Origin: Trissonchulus latispiculum
Taxonomy: Eukaryota; Nematoda; Enoplea; Enoplida; Ironidae
Reading direction: 5' to 3'
Length of the DNA: 64,000 bases
Assembly (NCBI GenBank): GCA_030248195.1
Contig: JASAND010026514.1
Coordinates: 1 to 64,000, forward strand
In this document: positions 32,082 to 43,130 of the stretch, in pieces
Numbering within the stretch: the first letter of the stretch is position 1
Layout of the letters: the number at the start of each line of letters is the position of its first letter
Program-made: the position numbers and the translations under genes
Notes under the pieces: generated by a model
What the model was told of the DNA's origin: nothing
What the model saw: the letters and a program-made list of their open reading frames with translations, nothing else
The model's database searches: none

Positions 32082-32687
32082 CTATTTATCTTGATAGAAC
32101 GGTTTCAGCCGATTCACATGAATATTTTCGGCCGGAGGATCAGATTTTTTCTGATTCAAGAGAGCACGTTTCAGGAGAGCCGACAAAACGGGAGTCGAAC
32201 CCATGTCCAATACTGATAACGGCTCTAACAACTGGTCGTCCAACTCCGTACGTACAATTTCACCATTTTCAGGGACGCAATTTTCGGAAAAATTTTTCCA
32301 AACCGGGCGTTCATAACCTTCCTCCCCAGGGTGAATTTTCCTAACTAACGATTTTCTTACCCAAGAACGAACTTTAGGTACAGTAGTGGCAATTCCCACC
32401 GGCTGCTCAGACGCCTCAATCGTCTCTCCTGACGGGCTATCCGGAAAGCCAGAATCCTCTTCCGACTCAACGGGGCCCAGCTCTTCCGGGAGACAACCCG
32501 CCGACGAACTGGAATCCTGATCCAATCCTCCTTGGGACAATCTCCCGAGAAGAGCTTCCGGCAAAGGCTCTGACCGAACCCCTGCAGGGAGGAGAGAGGA
32601 CTGACCTTCCTGCGTATCCTGAACCCAGAAATCCACTTCTTCGGCAAAAGCTACTGGGACCAACGGTAGACGAGTAGACAGATTCAA
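32082..32687 (-). CDS. acidic ORF ending in an integrase-like tail
   Basis: 201 codons, acidic and Ser/Glu-rich, ending PAENIHVNRLKPFYQDK. HVNRLKPF is the common final motif of Ty3/Gypsy integrases, here without any of the zinc-finger or catalytic core. Near its start it has EEVDFWVQDTQ, echoing VDYWAQDTQ in the C-terminal part of Gag. The frame may continue from upstream of the ATG (LFAGDDLTSFPLNLS). I read it as the remnant of pol after a deletion that joined Gag-derived and integrase-tail sequence. Confidence 0.6.
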   Translation of the reverse strand: MNLSTRLPLVPVAFAEEVDFWVQDTQEGQSSLLPAGVRSEPLPEALLGRLSQGGLDQDSSSSAGCLPEELGPVESEEDSGFPDSPSGETIEASEQPVGIATTVPKVRSWVRKSLVRKIHPGEEGYERPVWKNFSENCVPENGEIVRTELDDQLLEPLSVLDMGSTPVLSALLKRALLNQKKSDPPAENIHVNRLKPFYQDK

Positions 32688-32728
32688 GGGGAACGACGTC
32701 AGGTCGTCCCCCGCAAACAGACACGATT

Positions 32729-35700
32729 TTAGAGGCTGGGGTGTCTCAGGGGTAGGGGTTTTACCCCCTCTTTAGACAGGCCCACCTCCTCCTTCAAACA
32801 TTCTTCAGGATCAGGGGGAGACGAAAAACCCTTGATCAGGGCAGCTTTTCCAGAAACCACTTCTAAAGGCTGCTCTTCCAATTCTACATCATCCTCCCCG
32901 CCTACCCCCTCTTTTAGGGGAGGCAAGGGGTCCGCAGAAAAAACCCCACTTTCATCAATTTCATCCTTTTGAGAAAACATTTCAGAATCTTGGACTAAAT
33001 CTTCTGGCTCGTCACAATGAAAAACAATGTCACTTTCAAGAGTGTTTTCACGTACGTACATATCAAAAGGTAGCTCTACCCGAGGTGGGGGCGCCCCCAT
33101 ACGTACATCCACGGCAAACAACATTTCATGACCCAATGGGTACAAGTTTGCGCGGGCTTGAGACACCACCAGCGGGACCGAGAATTGGGTATCCTGGGCC
33201 CAGTAATCCACCGCAGGTTCGACTGAGCCGACAATCTCCGACGCTGGGGGGACATCTACATCAATTTCCATTACTGCCGCCGATTGCGATTTTGGACTCG
33301 AAAACCAGTCGGTACAAATCTCTTCAGGAGATAGCAGTGAATGCAAAATTCCTGTCTCCTTTTGATCTTGAAAATAAAGAGATTTTCGAGTAAAGAAAAA
33401 CATAAGCCATAAAAAAGCGTAAACCATAAACGTGATGGTAGCCGAATGGATAGAAGCCAATTTAACCAATTTCTGTGTCGCAACATTAAACAAATGTACG
33501 AACCTGTCCTCTACCGTAGACTTATCAGAAGGCGATTCTATTGCGATCACATGGGCATAGGTTTGGGTTGATATCGCAGGTGTTTGGGCAGATATTGCAG
33601 ATGTTAGGGTAGGAGGAGTAGGAAAAGCTTCAATCATACCAACATGAAATGGGGACAAAATTTGCATAACCTGCTCCTGGGAAGGTACACTTTGCACCGG
33701 GACTTGAGTTCGTACCGGGGCTTGATTTTGTTGAACAGGAGCAGGTTCAGAAATTTGGACAGTTGAAACAGTCGGACTTTGAGTGGGACAATGAATAAAA
33801 CCCGAATATGAAACTGGGGGACCCGCCTGAACCGGAGCAACCTGAACAGCCGACTGTTGTACGAGTTGCACCGGTGTCCTTGAGCAGGTCACAACCGCAG
33901 GTGCCTGCGCCCGACTGGGAGCAGGAGCCTGTGGGGGCGCCTGCTGGGCCACCGGAGCCTGGTACTGATACTGCACTGGCTGCTGGACTGGAACTAACGC
34001 CTGTTGAGAGGCTTGCTGAACCACCTGTGGGACAGCCTGAGCCTGAGTATATACGTATGTAGGCTGTTCGTAGTAGGCTGCTTGAACCGGCGGCTGATAA
34101 TATCCCTGTGCAAGCTGGTACTGTTGGGGGTATACGTACGCCCCATCCCCCACGTAGTTGACCCCCCGAGGGGAAGGGCGAACTTTATAATCTAGGGGGG
34201 CTAATTCAGGATATTTGTCCCAACATTTTTCTGGGGGGTGCCCCTTCCTCTTACAAAACTTACAAACAGGGCCCAATCTCCTTTTTCGTTCTTCTTCCAT
34301 CTGATTGAACCGGTCCCGGATCTGCTGTTCCACCCAATCGCGCATTTCCCGCAACTCCATACGGATTCCACCCGCCAAATCCTTGGGTTTTTCCACGGTA
34401 GGCTTGGAATTTGGATTGGAATCGTTGTGAACCATGTCGTCCGCCGATACCTGATATAGAGGCATGGAATAGCACAAGCTATCTTCTTCGGAGGGTCTTG
34501 TGTCCCGGGAATCCAATTTATCAATTATACGTAAGATTTGATCCATAGTGGGGGCGTGGTCAATAAAAAGCGGAGCCAAGGCACTGATGTAGGTTTTGTC
34601 CGTGATTCCAGCAAAAAGTTGCTGAACGCATTGCTGTTCACGTTCCAAGGCATCGTCCGGCCAGATGGAAATGGCTTGGGCCTGTAACTCCGAAATATAT
34701 CTACGTACCGACTCCCCATGACGCTGGACCCTTCTAGCAAAAGATACGTACCTGTCCCGAATTGACAATTGTGGTCGTGGAAATTGGGACTTCAACAGGT
34801 TGACAAATCCTTCAAAAGTGTCAGCAACTTCAGGTCCGCAGCGGGAGGCATAGATCAGGGCCTTTCCCGTTAGCTTGTTGAACAGCAACCTTGCCCACTG
34901 TTCAGATGGAATCCTGTGAATTGTTGCTGCAGATTTGAAATTTGGGAGCCATTCCTCCAAGTACATCCTGTCCGGGTCAAATCTGGGAATATCACGTAGA
35001 ATATCAATATACATTCTGTATAGAGAAGCATCATGCTTTGCCACCGACGCATCTGTAGCCTGCAGTGTAGAAGAAGTTGGATGTTGAACATAAGTTTGCG
35101 TCGCAAGAAACGGTTGGGAGGCGACTTTTGGTACCGAAACAGAAATTGGAGGATTGGGGGGCGGAGCAGCCGTCAGACGAGGGACCGGATGTCTTACTGA
35201 AGCTTGAACGGATGGTTGGGAAGGAGGATTCGTCATCTGAGCCTGTGACATTCTTGGCTGCAAAACAGGTCGCTGATCTGGACAAACTAATCTGGTCGGC
35301 TGATTCTGCGACATTCCAGAATTTTGACCTAAATTGTGGCCTGATGGCCGAGTATGCCCCTGGGGGGGCCCTCCCAGCCCCTGGCCGGCACCCGCAACCG
35401 GGATCCAAACCAAGTTTTGGGGCCGCACAGGGGCCGAGGACTCCGGGCCAGGGGTGACCACCGTATGTTGAGCCACAAAATCGCACGTCTGGGTGTGGGC
35501 TACCGTTTCCGCGGCCAAATAGTAGGCGTCCGCATCTGGGTCAGGGGGCGGCGGCCCAGGCATGTACGGATTCGGAATTGGTCCTTGTAGATCCTGCCGG
35601 GTTGGATCCCACATGCCCGAACGTTCCAATTCATGAACAGTGGGATTCTCGTGGACTTGTCTCTCCAAAACGTCATATTGAAATGTCTTGGGTAATTTCA

Positions 35701-36941
35701 GCGCATACTGGTCCACTTTTTCACGCGACGGGTCAGGAATACGTCGGACTTGAGGCATGTGGCGTTCCAACCCGGGCTGAGGGCCAGCCATGCACGCCCC
35801 CTGATACAAATGATAGCCGTACGTATTCGGCCGCAGGGTCAGGTAGGAGGGGCCTCCCTGCCCAGGCTCGCGGACATAAAATTCAGGAGACACCACAGGC
35901 GGGTTTAAGGTGGCTGGATCCGGTACAACAGGATAAATTTCATCAGGAGATTTGGGAGGGTAGGGTCCCGGAATGCCGACTGCATCATGCGAGCACGGCG
36001 GCACTGGAATGCAATCCTGTGAATCTGATCGGATCATAATTAGATTTGGATCGATTCGGGGACCAGACGTCACTGGGAGGGGAGTCGGCACTGGAATTTG
36101 GGACTGGGGGGAGGCATATTCCGAGGAAATTTCTTGTGGGACTGAGCCGGTCAAAGGCTGGCCAGGATTTACCACCAAATTTTGCCCCCCACTAGTACCA
36201 ACCTGCACAACTGTATTATCTGAGGGAGAGGCAAAGCCCCCTCCCCCTTCGGGAAGAGCCCTCCCCGCAGAAAAATCTGAAATAGGCGTACCCGCAGATA
36301 GGGGGGCCGATAGAGCAAAACGGGACACAGTTTGAGAACCCACGCCACCCACAGCTTGGACGGAGGTTTCAGATGAATTTTCAACAAAATGACCCGTCTG
36401 TCGAAGGACATTTTCTGGGGAGAGGGTACCCACACCCGTGGGGGGAGGAGCCCCCCCCATCTGGCACAGGTGACTGTTCTGCAACAGCAACCAACGGACC
36501 CCCCCAACTTTGCTGTAACATAGCACTATAACCTCCCCCACCAATAGACTGAACATTTGATCCGGGTACAGCCCCCACAGGGCGCTGACCCAGTTGTGAC
36601 GAATAGTGGGAGCCGGGGGACCTCCCCCGTCCCACACCTGAACTTTGTGAAGTTTGCACATTTACAGCAGAGGAACTGGGAGTTGGGGCCACTGGGGAGG
36701 GACGGAGCGAACCCCGACCCACCCCAGTCGACGATGGACGAGGAGTCCCCCCGACCCCCGTACTGGTACTGGGTTGGGGGTGATCCCCCCTGCCCCCAAA
36801 GCCGGATGTGGCAGGCTGAGACATCCGAAAACTTTCGTCAACTTCTGGGGCCTGAAAAACAGGCAAGTTTTCAAAAAGAAAAACTTTTTCCGCTAACTGT
36901 TTTGATCTGGCACGAGTATGAGGAGGCGAAAAAATAGGCAT
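32729..36941 (-). CDS. gag: giant Gag polyprotein, frameshifted near the N-terminus
   Basis: The first frame starts at ATG 36941, just after the 5' LTR, and runs to 36381. The main frame (36661-32729, 1310 codons) takes over around 36420-36470, where G/C homopolymers occur. Long Gly/Ser/Pro-rich N-terminus. The capsid-type Gag domain is at about residues 560-740 of the main frame (YLEEWLPNFKSAATIHRIPS ... ARLLFNKLTGKAL ... YVSFARRVQRHGESVRRYIS). A zinc knuckle C-x2-C-x4-H-x4-C follows (CKFCKRKGHPPEKC). Then come a Pro/Gln/Val/Tyr-rich low-complexity stretch, a hydrophobic segment TFMVYAFLWLMFFF (near residue 1080) and an acidic tail. A transmembrane-like segment in a Gag is odd. The frame change could be programmed slippage or an assembly indel. 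Confidence 0.85.
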
Positions 36942-36967
36942 TTACCGCATCTCACGGTCGCCAATTT

Positions 36968-37430
36968 TGTAAAAATGTAGTTGTCGCCTCTATTGATAAT
37001 AAAACGGACTTGACTAACTTACTGCAGGTTCACAATCGGTAGTGTATGCCTACCGCTCCTCCTCGTGCCTATCTAATAAAACCTAATTAAAAGTAGCAGA
37101 AATTCACACGATACTTTAATCTTGGAATTTACACAAAATTAGCCAATAACATTTTCCATCAAAATATGCAAAATCACTAAACCAAATAGCCAACGTAACC
37201 AACAAAACTATACCAAAATGAGACTAATGTCTCAGCTGCCAACACAATAATAGGGAACCCACGCCCAACCAACGTATTGCTAACTCACTAACCAAGACAC
37301 ACTAACTAACCCCAACTTCTCATAAAGTGACTCCATTTTGAAAAACTACCAAAGTAGCTAAGATTTGAATTTAGTATCATCATTCATAAAATAATTTACA
37401 AAATTAACATTGTTTCTAACGAATATTTCA
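36968..37430 (-). repeat. 5' LTR of the gag-only retrotransposon
   Basis: Same boundaries as the 26,958 copy. It is followed on the sense strand by AAATTGGCGACCGTGAGATG, which contains a TGG-initial primer binding site. Confidence 0.9.
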
Positions 37431-37509
37431 CACTGATAACAAGGTCTTTCTAAAGTCGTCACAGCGGCCAATTTGTGCAGCAAAAGGCAATCCCTTTAGC
37501 TAAAGTTAA

Positions 37510-38782
37510 GTACCGTTTACACCACCAAACTTTCGCCAAACCAAACTCAGACCAAACTTAAGTCTGGCAAAAAAGGTGGGCAAACTGTCCTTTTACACGA
37601 ACGAACATTAGTTTATCAAACGTTTGCCAAACTTGTGCCAAACTTTTTGAGGAAGCCAATCAGATTTCGTTTAAAATAGGCGCCATTTTGTGGCAATTTA
37701 CGTTTTAAAATCCGTAGTCATAGGTGTGACCGATACGGAGGAGATTTCCCTACCTTCCCCTATAATTGTCATAAAAATTTGAACAGTATAGAAAATAAAA
37801 GGAATGTTAATAATTAAATTATATTTTAATAATTTTTGACGTTCCAAATTAAAGCTATTTTATAGAAACTATTTTATATTAACTATTTTATAGAAAAACA
37901 CAAGTATAGTGGAAGTGCGAAAAATCCACAAGGCTAGGACCTAACTGAAGTAATAAAATGTATATACGTATTGATGTAGTTTATTTGCTCCTGTCATGGT
38001 CATGTGTTGCAATCTGATTGGCTGTTTTCAGCAAACGTTTGCAAAAAGTTTGGTCCTACACCAAACCCGGTTTGGCAGTTTGGTGGAAGTTTGGTCAAAG
38101 TTTGGTGCGGTTTGGTGTTCGTTTACACGGCCAAATTTTCACCAAACTTGAGTTTGGTCTGAGCAAGAGTATATAATAGGAAGAGTGGGAAGCTTGGCCC
38201 TTCCTAATGGAAGTGGCCTGCGAGATGCTCGGCACATTAAGGCCGAAATCTCGGGGGGGGTACCACTTACCGTTGTTCAGCATGTGTTTATATGCGTTTG
38301 AACTAAAACGCATCTGATTGGCTAATCGCCTACCTTATGTCAAATTTACGTGTATAAGCGTACCCCCCCCCGAGATCTCGGGGGGGGGGTCCCGCTTAGC
38401 GTTGTTAAGCGTGTGTTTATATGCAGTCGAACTGAAAAGCACAAATGAGGATTGCGGTAGCTGAGGCTTTCCAGTTCGACTGCATATAAACACACGCTTA
38501 ACAACGCTAAGCGGGACCCCCCCGAGATCTCGGGGGGGGTACGCTTATACACGTAAATTTGACATAAGGTAGGCGATTAGCCAATCAGATGCGTTTTAGT
38601 TCAAACGCATATAAACACATGCTGAACAACGGTAAGTGGTACTCCCCCCGAGATTTCGGCCTTAATGTGCCGAGCATCTCGCAGGCCATTTCCATTAGGA
38701 AGGGCCAAGCTTCCCACTCTTCCTATTATATACTCTTGGTCTGAGTTTGGTTTGGCGAAAGTTTGGTGGTGTAAACTGGGCC
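37510..38782. mobile_element. TTAA-type MITE of CCAAACTTT words, with nested foldback
   Basis: The left end GTACCGTTTACACCACCAAAC mirrors the right end GTTTGGTGGTGTAAACTGGGCC. TTAA precedes the left end and TTAG follows the right. Subterminal regions are packed with CCAAACTT/AAGTTTGG words in both orientations (37522-37640 and 38035-38160). The 38164-38738 palindrome is inserted in the right arm, interrupting GTCTGAG. Confidence 0.8.
38164..38738. mobile_element. foldback element: ~270-bp inverted arms, 37-bp loop
   Basis: Arms 38164-38434 and 38472-38738 are near-perfect inverse copies. Ends are CAAGAGTATATAATAGGAAG / CTTCCTATTATATACTCTTG. GTCTGAG (38157-38163 and 38739-38745) is duplicated on both sides, a 7-bp target duplication. 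Each arm contains two CTCGGGGGG (C-run/G-run) blocks with a GAGATCTC core and two related segments (TTGTTCAGCATGTGTTTATA and TTGTTAAGCGTGTGTTTATA). So the arms themselves are composed of repeats. A GATTGGCTAATCG (CCAAT-type) word lies in each arm. No coding capacity. Confidence 0.88.
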
Positions 38783-39445
38783 TTAGATTTTTGATACAAA
38801 TAGTTTAAATTTTGCACTGAAGACGTAGTTAGCCTTCAGCAATTAGGGATTAGCCTGTGACAGAACGGAGAGCCCTCACCCACATGACGAAGATTAGATC
38901 TAACGTTAATACTTTAAGCTTATCTTTGCTCGGTTGGCTAGTCAAGCTGTTCCTAGCTGAATTATATGGTCCGCAAAATCTTAAGATGGAATTTCCCTGA
39001 ACCAATCAGGTTAGGCCGCTGCCCTCATTGAATGTAGGCAAGTAGACTGACGTTTCAGATTTCACTTCACTCAATAGTGAAGATGATTAAAGATAAAACT
39101 AGGATAATTTGATTTTATCCGTTGTTCTTCTATCATTATACGAATAACAAAAACGTGTGGAAAAAATTCGCTCGTCCTTAAAAATTAATCCATTAAATTG
39201 GCGAACAGAATTTTCTCCAACTATCGCGAGGCGATTGTAAAATGTCATCTTTAAAAAGACGAAATGACATTTCTTGCCCTGGCTTCGATTAAACTACTAC
39301 TGAATACAGAAGTTTCGGTTTTGAAACGGACTGGAATTAATTTAAAATTTAAATCCTTAAGTTAAATTTAAAACTACGCCTGAGCACAAATTCATCTATG
39401 TCCTACAATAAAACACTACCTTTAATCACAATGTAAAGCATACTG

Positions 39446-40081
39446 TTAGGTCTTTTTGGGTGGAAACTTGGTATTTTTGGGTAAGAACTTAACCGGTGTC
39501 AAATATTCATATTCATGTATGCTGTTCAGCTTTGGCTTTGACTGTAACAATTTTGGTGGCGAATTTTTTGGCACAATGCCATACTCCTCCGGTTGAGCGT
39601 CCAACTGTTTGACATTTTCATCGCTGATCCTCAGCGTTTGCATCATCGGACTGTCCGGCCTTTGGACTCTCTTCGGCAGCACAAGTCGCGTCTTTGGCAC
39701 CACTTTTGCGGCCGGAGGTCGATTTTTGTCCTCCGGCTCGGGTCTCGTTTTGTCCGTCTTTGCCGGTTTTCGTTGGTTTCCTGTTTTAGGTACCGACGGC
39801 TTTGGATTGGGCTCTGGCGACGTTTGGATGGACTTGAATTCGGCCCGGCCCCCCGGACCCGCGTCCAGGTCGGGCTGGGGAGCCGAAGACGCCCGTTTCC
39901 GCCTCCGAGATCTGCCAGTTCGCTTGCTGTCCGCGTTTTCCAGATCCAGTGTCTGCGATTTCAGTAGCGAAGGTCGGCGACGGCGTGGTCCGAGTGCTAC
40001 AAATTCGGAGTCTTTAGCGGCCCTTCTCTGTTGCTGTTGCTGTTGCTGTTGTTGTTGCTGTTGTTGCGGTTGCTGTACCAT
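39446..40081 (-). CDS. basic disordered protein with polyglutamine tract
   Basis: 211 residues from ATG 40081. I prefer this start because a TTTTTCAG acceptor ends at 40095, leaving 13 nt before the ATG; the open frame reaches 18 codons further up to an ATG at 40135. The sequence begins MVQQPQQQQQ with about 13 Gln encoded by mixed CAA/CAG. It is rich in Arg, Lys, Pro and Ser (GPRRRRPSLL, GRSRRRKRASSAPQPD), with little hydrophobic core. The C-terminus is LTPVKFLPKNTKFPPKKT. No domain recognised; a nuclear or chromatin-associated protein is plausible. It is head-to-head with the gene at 40,354, 273 bp between ATGs. A TTTAAT (ATTAAA on the sense strand) at about 39420 could be its poly(A) signal. 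Confidence 0.65.
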   Translation of the reverse strand: MVQQPQQQQQQQQQQQQQRRAAKDSEFVALGPRRRRPSLLKSQTLDLENADSKRTGRSRRRKRASSAPQPDLDAGPGGRAEFKSIQTSPEPNPKPSVPKTGNQRKPAKTDKTRPEPEDKNRPPAAKVVPKTRLVLPKRVQRPDSPMMQTLRISDENVKQLDAQPEEYGIVPKNSPPKLLQSKPKLNSIHEYEYLTPVKFLPKNTKFPPKKT

Positions 40082-40353
40082 TTTAGTGGGAATGCTGAAA
40101 AATCGTTTTCGAGTCGACTGTCTTTTTCTTTTCATAATAAATTTAGGAATTTCCGAAACTCTTCACGATTTTCGATTAAACTTCAGCCTAACAAGTGGAG
40201 TATCAAATATTTGTTGGCACTTAAAAATTTTTGTCCGACTTCCAGAGTTTTGAAATTTTTCATTGACGAAAGATTTTATCTCAGACTTGTCGGTGAAATA
40301 TCTACTGATTTTTGATATATCAAGTTTTTTTGTTCGCAGCTTTTTGCTCAGTC

Positions 40354-41469
40354 ATGAAGCCGACTAAACCGAAACTTCAGCCGGTCAAGAAAAGCTCAGA
40401 AACCAAAACTCCGCTGTCATCGAAGCGCGAAAATGACGACACGAAATCGAAGAATCCGGCAGCCCTGCATCTGAAAAAGCAGAATTTGAAAAAAATCAAA
40501 TCCGCTCAGCAGCTGAAGGGAACGAAACCTGATTCACCTAAGCTGCATCATAAACCGATATTCCACAAGAAAGACTCACCCGTCACGGCTGAAAAGCATA
40601 AAGTTACCTTAACCAAAGTGTCCACGAAAAGATCACTGAAAGAAACGAAATCGCGTCTACGCCGAATTCGATCCAAACAGGGATTGTCGGTGAAAAAATC
40701 CGGAAAACCGTTTTCGATCAAATCGAAGGAAGATTTACGAAAACCGGAGAGTCACAAGGAATCCGATAAGAAATCGAAAGAGAGCAAAGCAACGAAACGA
40801 TCGCCTAAGCGAAAATCGCTAGATGATTCTAAGGACAAAATGTCGAAGAAAAAATCGCCGAGACTTCCGGTTGCGAAACCGAAAGCGGAACCAATCGTCA
40901 CTACAGCAGAAGAATTGCACGAAATTCCGACACCATCGAAGGAACAGGAAGCAGGAAAGCAGCCGACCGGAAACCTAAAAAAGGTAAAACTACCACCGCT
41001 GGCTAGCGGACCCGAACAGGCAGCAGTAGCAGAGATGAATATATCCTCCAACGTCGTCATACCGATCCGCCACGAGGAAAGACGAAAAAGCCTAACGAAC
41101 AGCGAAACGGAACAACGAAATACGATGGTTTCGACTGAAACCGAAACGGACGGAGAATCGAGTCATCTCGGAATCGATATCGTCGACGACGAAGAAACGG
41201 AGCCTGACTCTGAAGATCTTTCGGAAGATCTTCACAGTGAGGCAACGCTCCTACAACAGCCGACGGAGCTGTTCGATCTGACAATGAAGGAACTGATGCA
41301 CGTGCAGACGCCCGCAAGCATGGAGGCCTACGCTGCGTCAGTCTACAAGATGGAGGGCTATAAGGGACCGAGGCGAATGAAAACTACCAAAAGTCCAACC
41401 CGGATGGGCAGGCGACCGGTCAAAATCAAGATTCCGAAACAGCCAAAGGAAGAGGACAAGCAGCTGTGA
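40354..41469 (+). CDS. lysine/serine-rich disordered protein
   Basis: 371 residues from ATG 40354. The frame is open 14 codons further upstream, but TTTTTTTGTTCGCAG ends at 40339, so an exon or trans-splice acceptor 14 nt before this ATG makes it the likely start. Lys/Ser/Pro/Thr-rich with many short basic repeats (KSKESKATKRSPKRKS, KMSKKKSPRLP). An acidic block follows (DDEETEPDSEDLSEDL, about residues 280-297), then a hydrophobic-containing C-terminal segment (LFDLTMKELMHVQTPASMEA and AYAASVYKMEG) and a basic end. This looks like a nuclear or cytoskeleton-associated linker. No family recognised. It forms a divergent pair with the polyQ gene and may share a bidirectional promoter at 40.1-40.34 kb. 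Confidence 0.72.
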   Translation: MKPTKPKLQPVKKSSETKTPLSSKRENDDTKSKNPAALHLKKQNLKKIKSAQQLKGTKPDSPKLHHKPIFHKKDSPVTAEKHKVTLTKVSTKRSLKETKSRLRRIRSKQGLSVKKSGKPFSIKSKEDLRKPESHKESDKKSKESKATKRSPKRKSLDDSKDKMSKKKSPRLPVAKPKAEPIVTTAEELHEIPTPSKEQEAGKQPTGNLKKVKLPPLASGPEQAAVAEMNISSNVVIPIRHEERRKSLTNSETEQRNTMVSTETETDGESSHLGIDIVDDEETEPDSEDLSEDLHSEATLLQQPTELFDLTMKELMHVQTPASMEAYAASVYKMEGYKGPRRMKTTKSPTRMGRRPVKIKIPKQPKEEDKQL

Positions 41470-43126
41470 CTTGAACCGGAAAAATTGACCAGATTAGAGA
41501 TACAAGTGCAGTGGTTACGATCTGTATTTGTTAACTATTAAACTAAGTTGACAGATAGTTTTAGCAGTTTACTAATACAGTCATGCCGTTATTTTAGGAG
41601 AAACAATTTTCTTTAAATTTTCTTTTCTTTTTCTTTTTCTATATGCAAAGAAGAAAAAGTCAATTAGGCTGTCTCAGATTTCAGCTGTCAGTCAATGTTG
41701 CGCAGTGAACAGGTGGGTAAGCACGGTGACCAATGCTGTACTCTGCGCTTTCCTGAAAAGACCCAAATTAGAGTGTTTCACTAAGTTCACGAGATAAAAG
41801 CCTAGAAGTCAAGTCACTTCTATTTTTGGCAACTGAAGTCAATCAGCCTGAACTTGTTTCAATCGCAATTGAATGAACCGAAGCTTCAATTTTTTTCTGC
41901 ACGAATTGCCAGCTCTGCAAACAACTGGGCTTCCAGGGGCGCTGCTTTTGTTTCCGTACTGTAGGTTTAGCAACTTGCTAACAGCAAGTGAACACAAAGT
42001 ACTGATGCATGATTAAATTAATTAATTAACATTGCTTTTGTTCGAGGTACGAGATTCGAAGTTCGACATTGTTTTGAAAAACTGAAATGTGAAAATATTT
42101 CTACAGTTTTTCTGATGTTCACTGTCTCAAAGAAGCTACGCGTAAAAAATCACTCAGCAATAATTAAATCTTGCAATATGTACAGACTTGGCTCTTGTTT
42201 AAGTGCCGTTAAAATTATAACAGACCTGATTTTGATAGTTTTAGAGACTGGAACTTCACCAGTACTCATCCTTAAATTAATTGGAGGTTAGGCACGAGAC
42301 AAAAGGGCAACTAATTTGCATATCTTCTCGATTTTTTGCAACTTCGCCTCACAGCCACTTTACGGCTCTCCCCAGTTAGTTCAAGCAATATTCCTGCATG
42401 CCGTATTCCTGTTTTGTTCTATTTAACTGTATTGAATAGAGCCCGTTGGCAAGAGTATAACCAAAGTTATTCTCCAGTAGAGAATAATGAAAGGTGTTCG
42501 TTTTTGCAGTCCTTGTTCATAACCAACTACACCACAGGTCCATCAGCTGAACTCCCGTTACAGGCTTATCAATCTTCCCTATGCCTGCTTCCCTTACATA
42601 ATCCCTCACGTTTTTCTCAGCCATCAAGTGAGAAGTGCCATCAAATTTCTGACATTTCATGTCAGACACATAGTGTAAAAGCTTGTTTTATACATTTGTT
42701 ACACTGTATGGCAGCATCCATTGGCACGAGACCCCGACAGGGGGAGTCTAGCTAATAAAAATTCTAATGAAGGGAGTCTAATCCAGAATTGGCAAAAATT
42801 GTCAAGTGTTCTGATTTTCCTCAAACACTTACTGAAAAATGACTATTTTTAGCTACTGTTGAAGAGATTTCTTGAAACAAATCAAGCACTTGCTGAGGGG
42901 TTTGCCCTTTTTTTCACTTCCAGTCGAGACGGTCTCTCCTTTTTCCATTGTGGCTGAGGAAGCTACCCGTCCTTGGTCGATCTTGGGATCGCCCCCCTTT
43001 GTCTGCGAGGTCATTTCTGACTTTTGGCGAAGTGCCAATGCCTCAATCGAATTTAATGAATTCTAATGAAATCGTACAGTCTAGGAAATCTGAAAATGCT
43101 TTCACTTATTGTAACGTAATACAATT
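41470..43126. other. intergenic, no gene recognised
   Basis: AT-rich; contains CT/TTTC-rich runs near 41610-41640. The open frame 42336-42755 has no domain-like features. The tail of the upstream gene's mRNA lies at the left end. Confidence 0.45.
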
Positions 43127-43130
43127 ATTG

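Larger units (their letters stand above)
26958..37430 (-). mobile_element. recent non-autonomous LTR retrotransposon encoding a giant Gag
   Basis: Two near-identical LTRs bound 10.5 kb read from the - strand. Order in sense direction: 5' LTR, primer-binding-like TGGCGACCGTGAGA directly after it (about 36953-36966), a Gag of about 1,400 codons, a short ORF ending like an integrase tail, an unknown third ORF, long non-coding 3' region, 3' LTR. No protease, RT, RNase H or integrase core is visible. It is probably mobilised by a related complete element. The insertion lies within an RT fossil. Flanking bases (GGTGG before, CACTG after) do not form a clear target duplication. Confidence 0.88.

Noticed and set aside
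39593..40253. + strand ORFs of 124 and 214 codons with poly-Cys/poly-Leu
   Set aside because: Antisense shadow of the polyQ tract and Arg-rich region of the - strand gene.
42336..42755. 139-codon ORF
   Set aside because: No family pattern, no splice or promoter context; composition like random AT-rich sequence.
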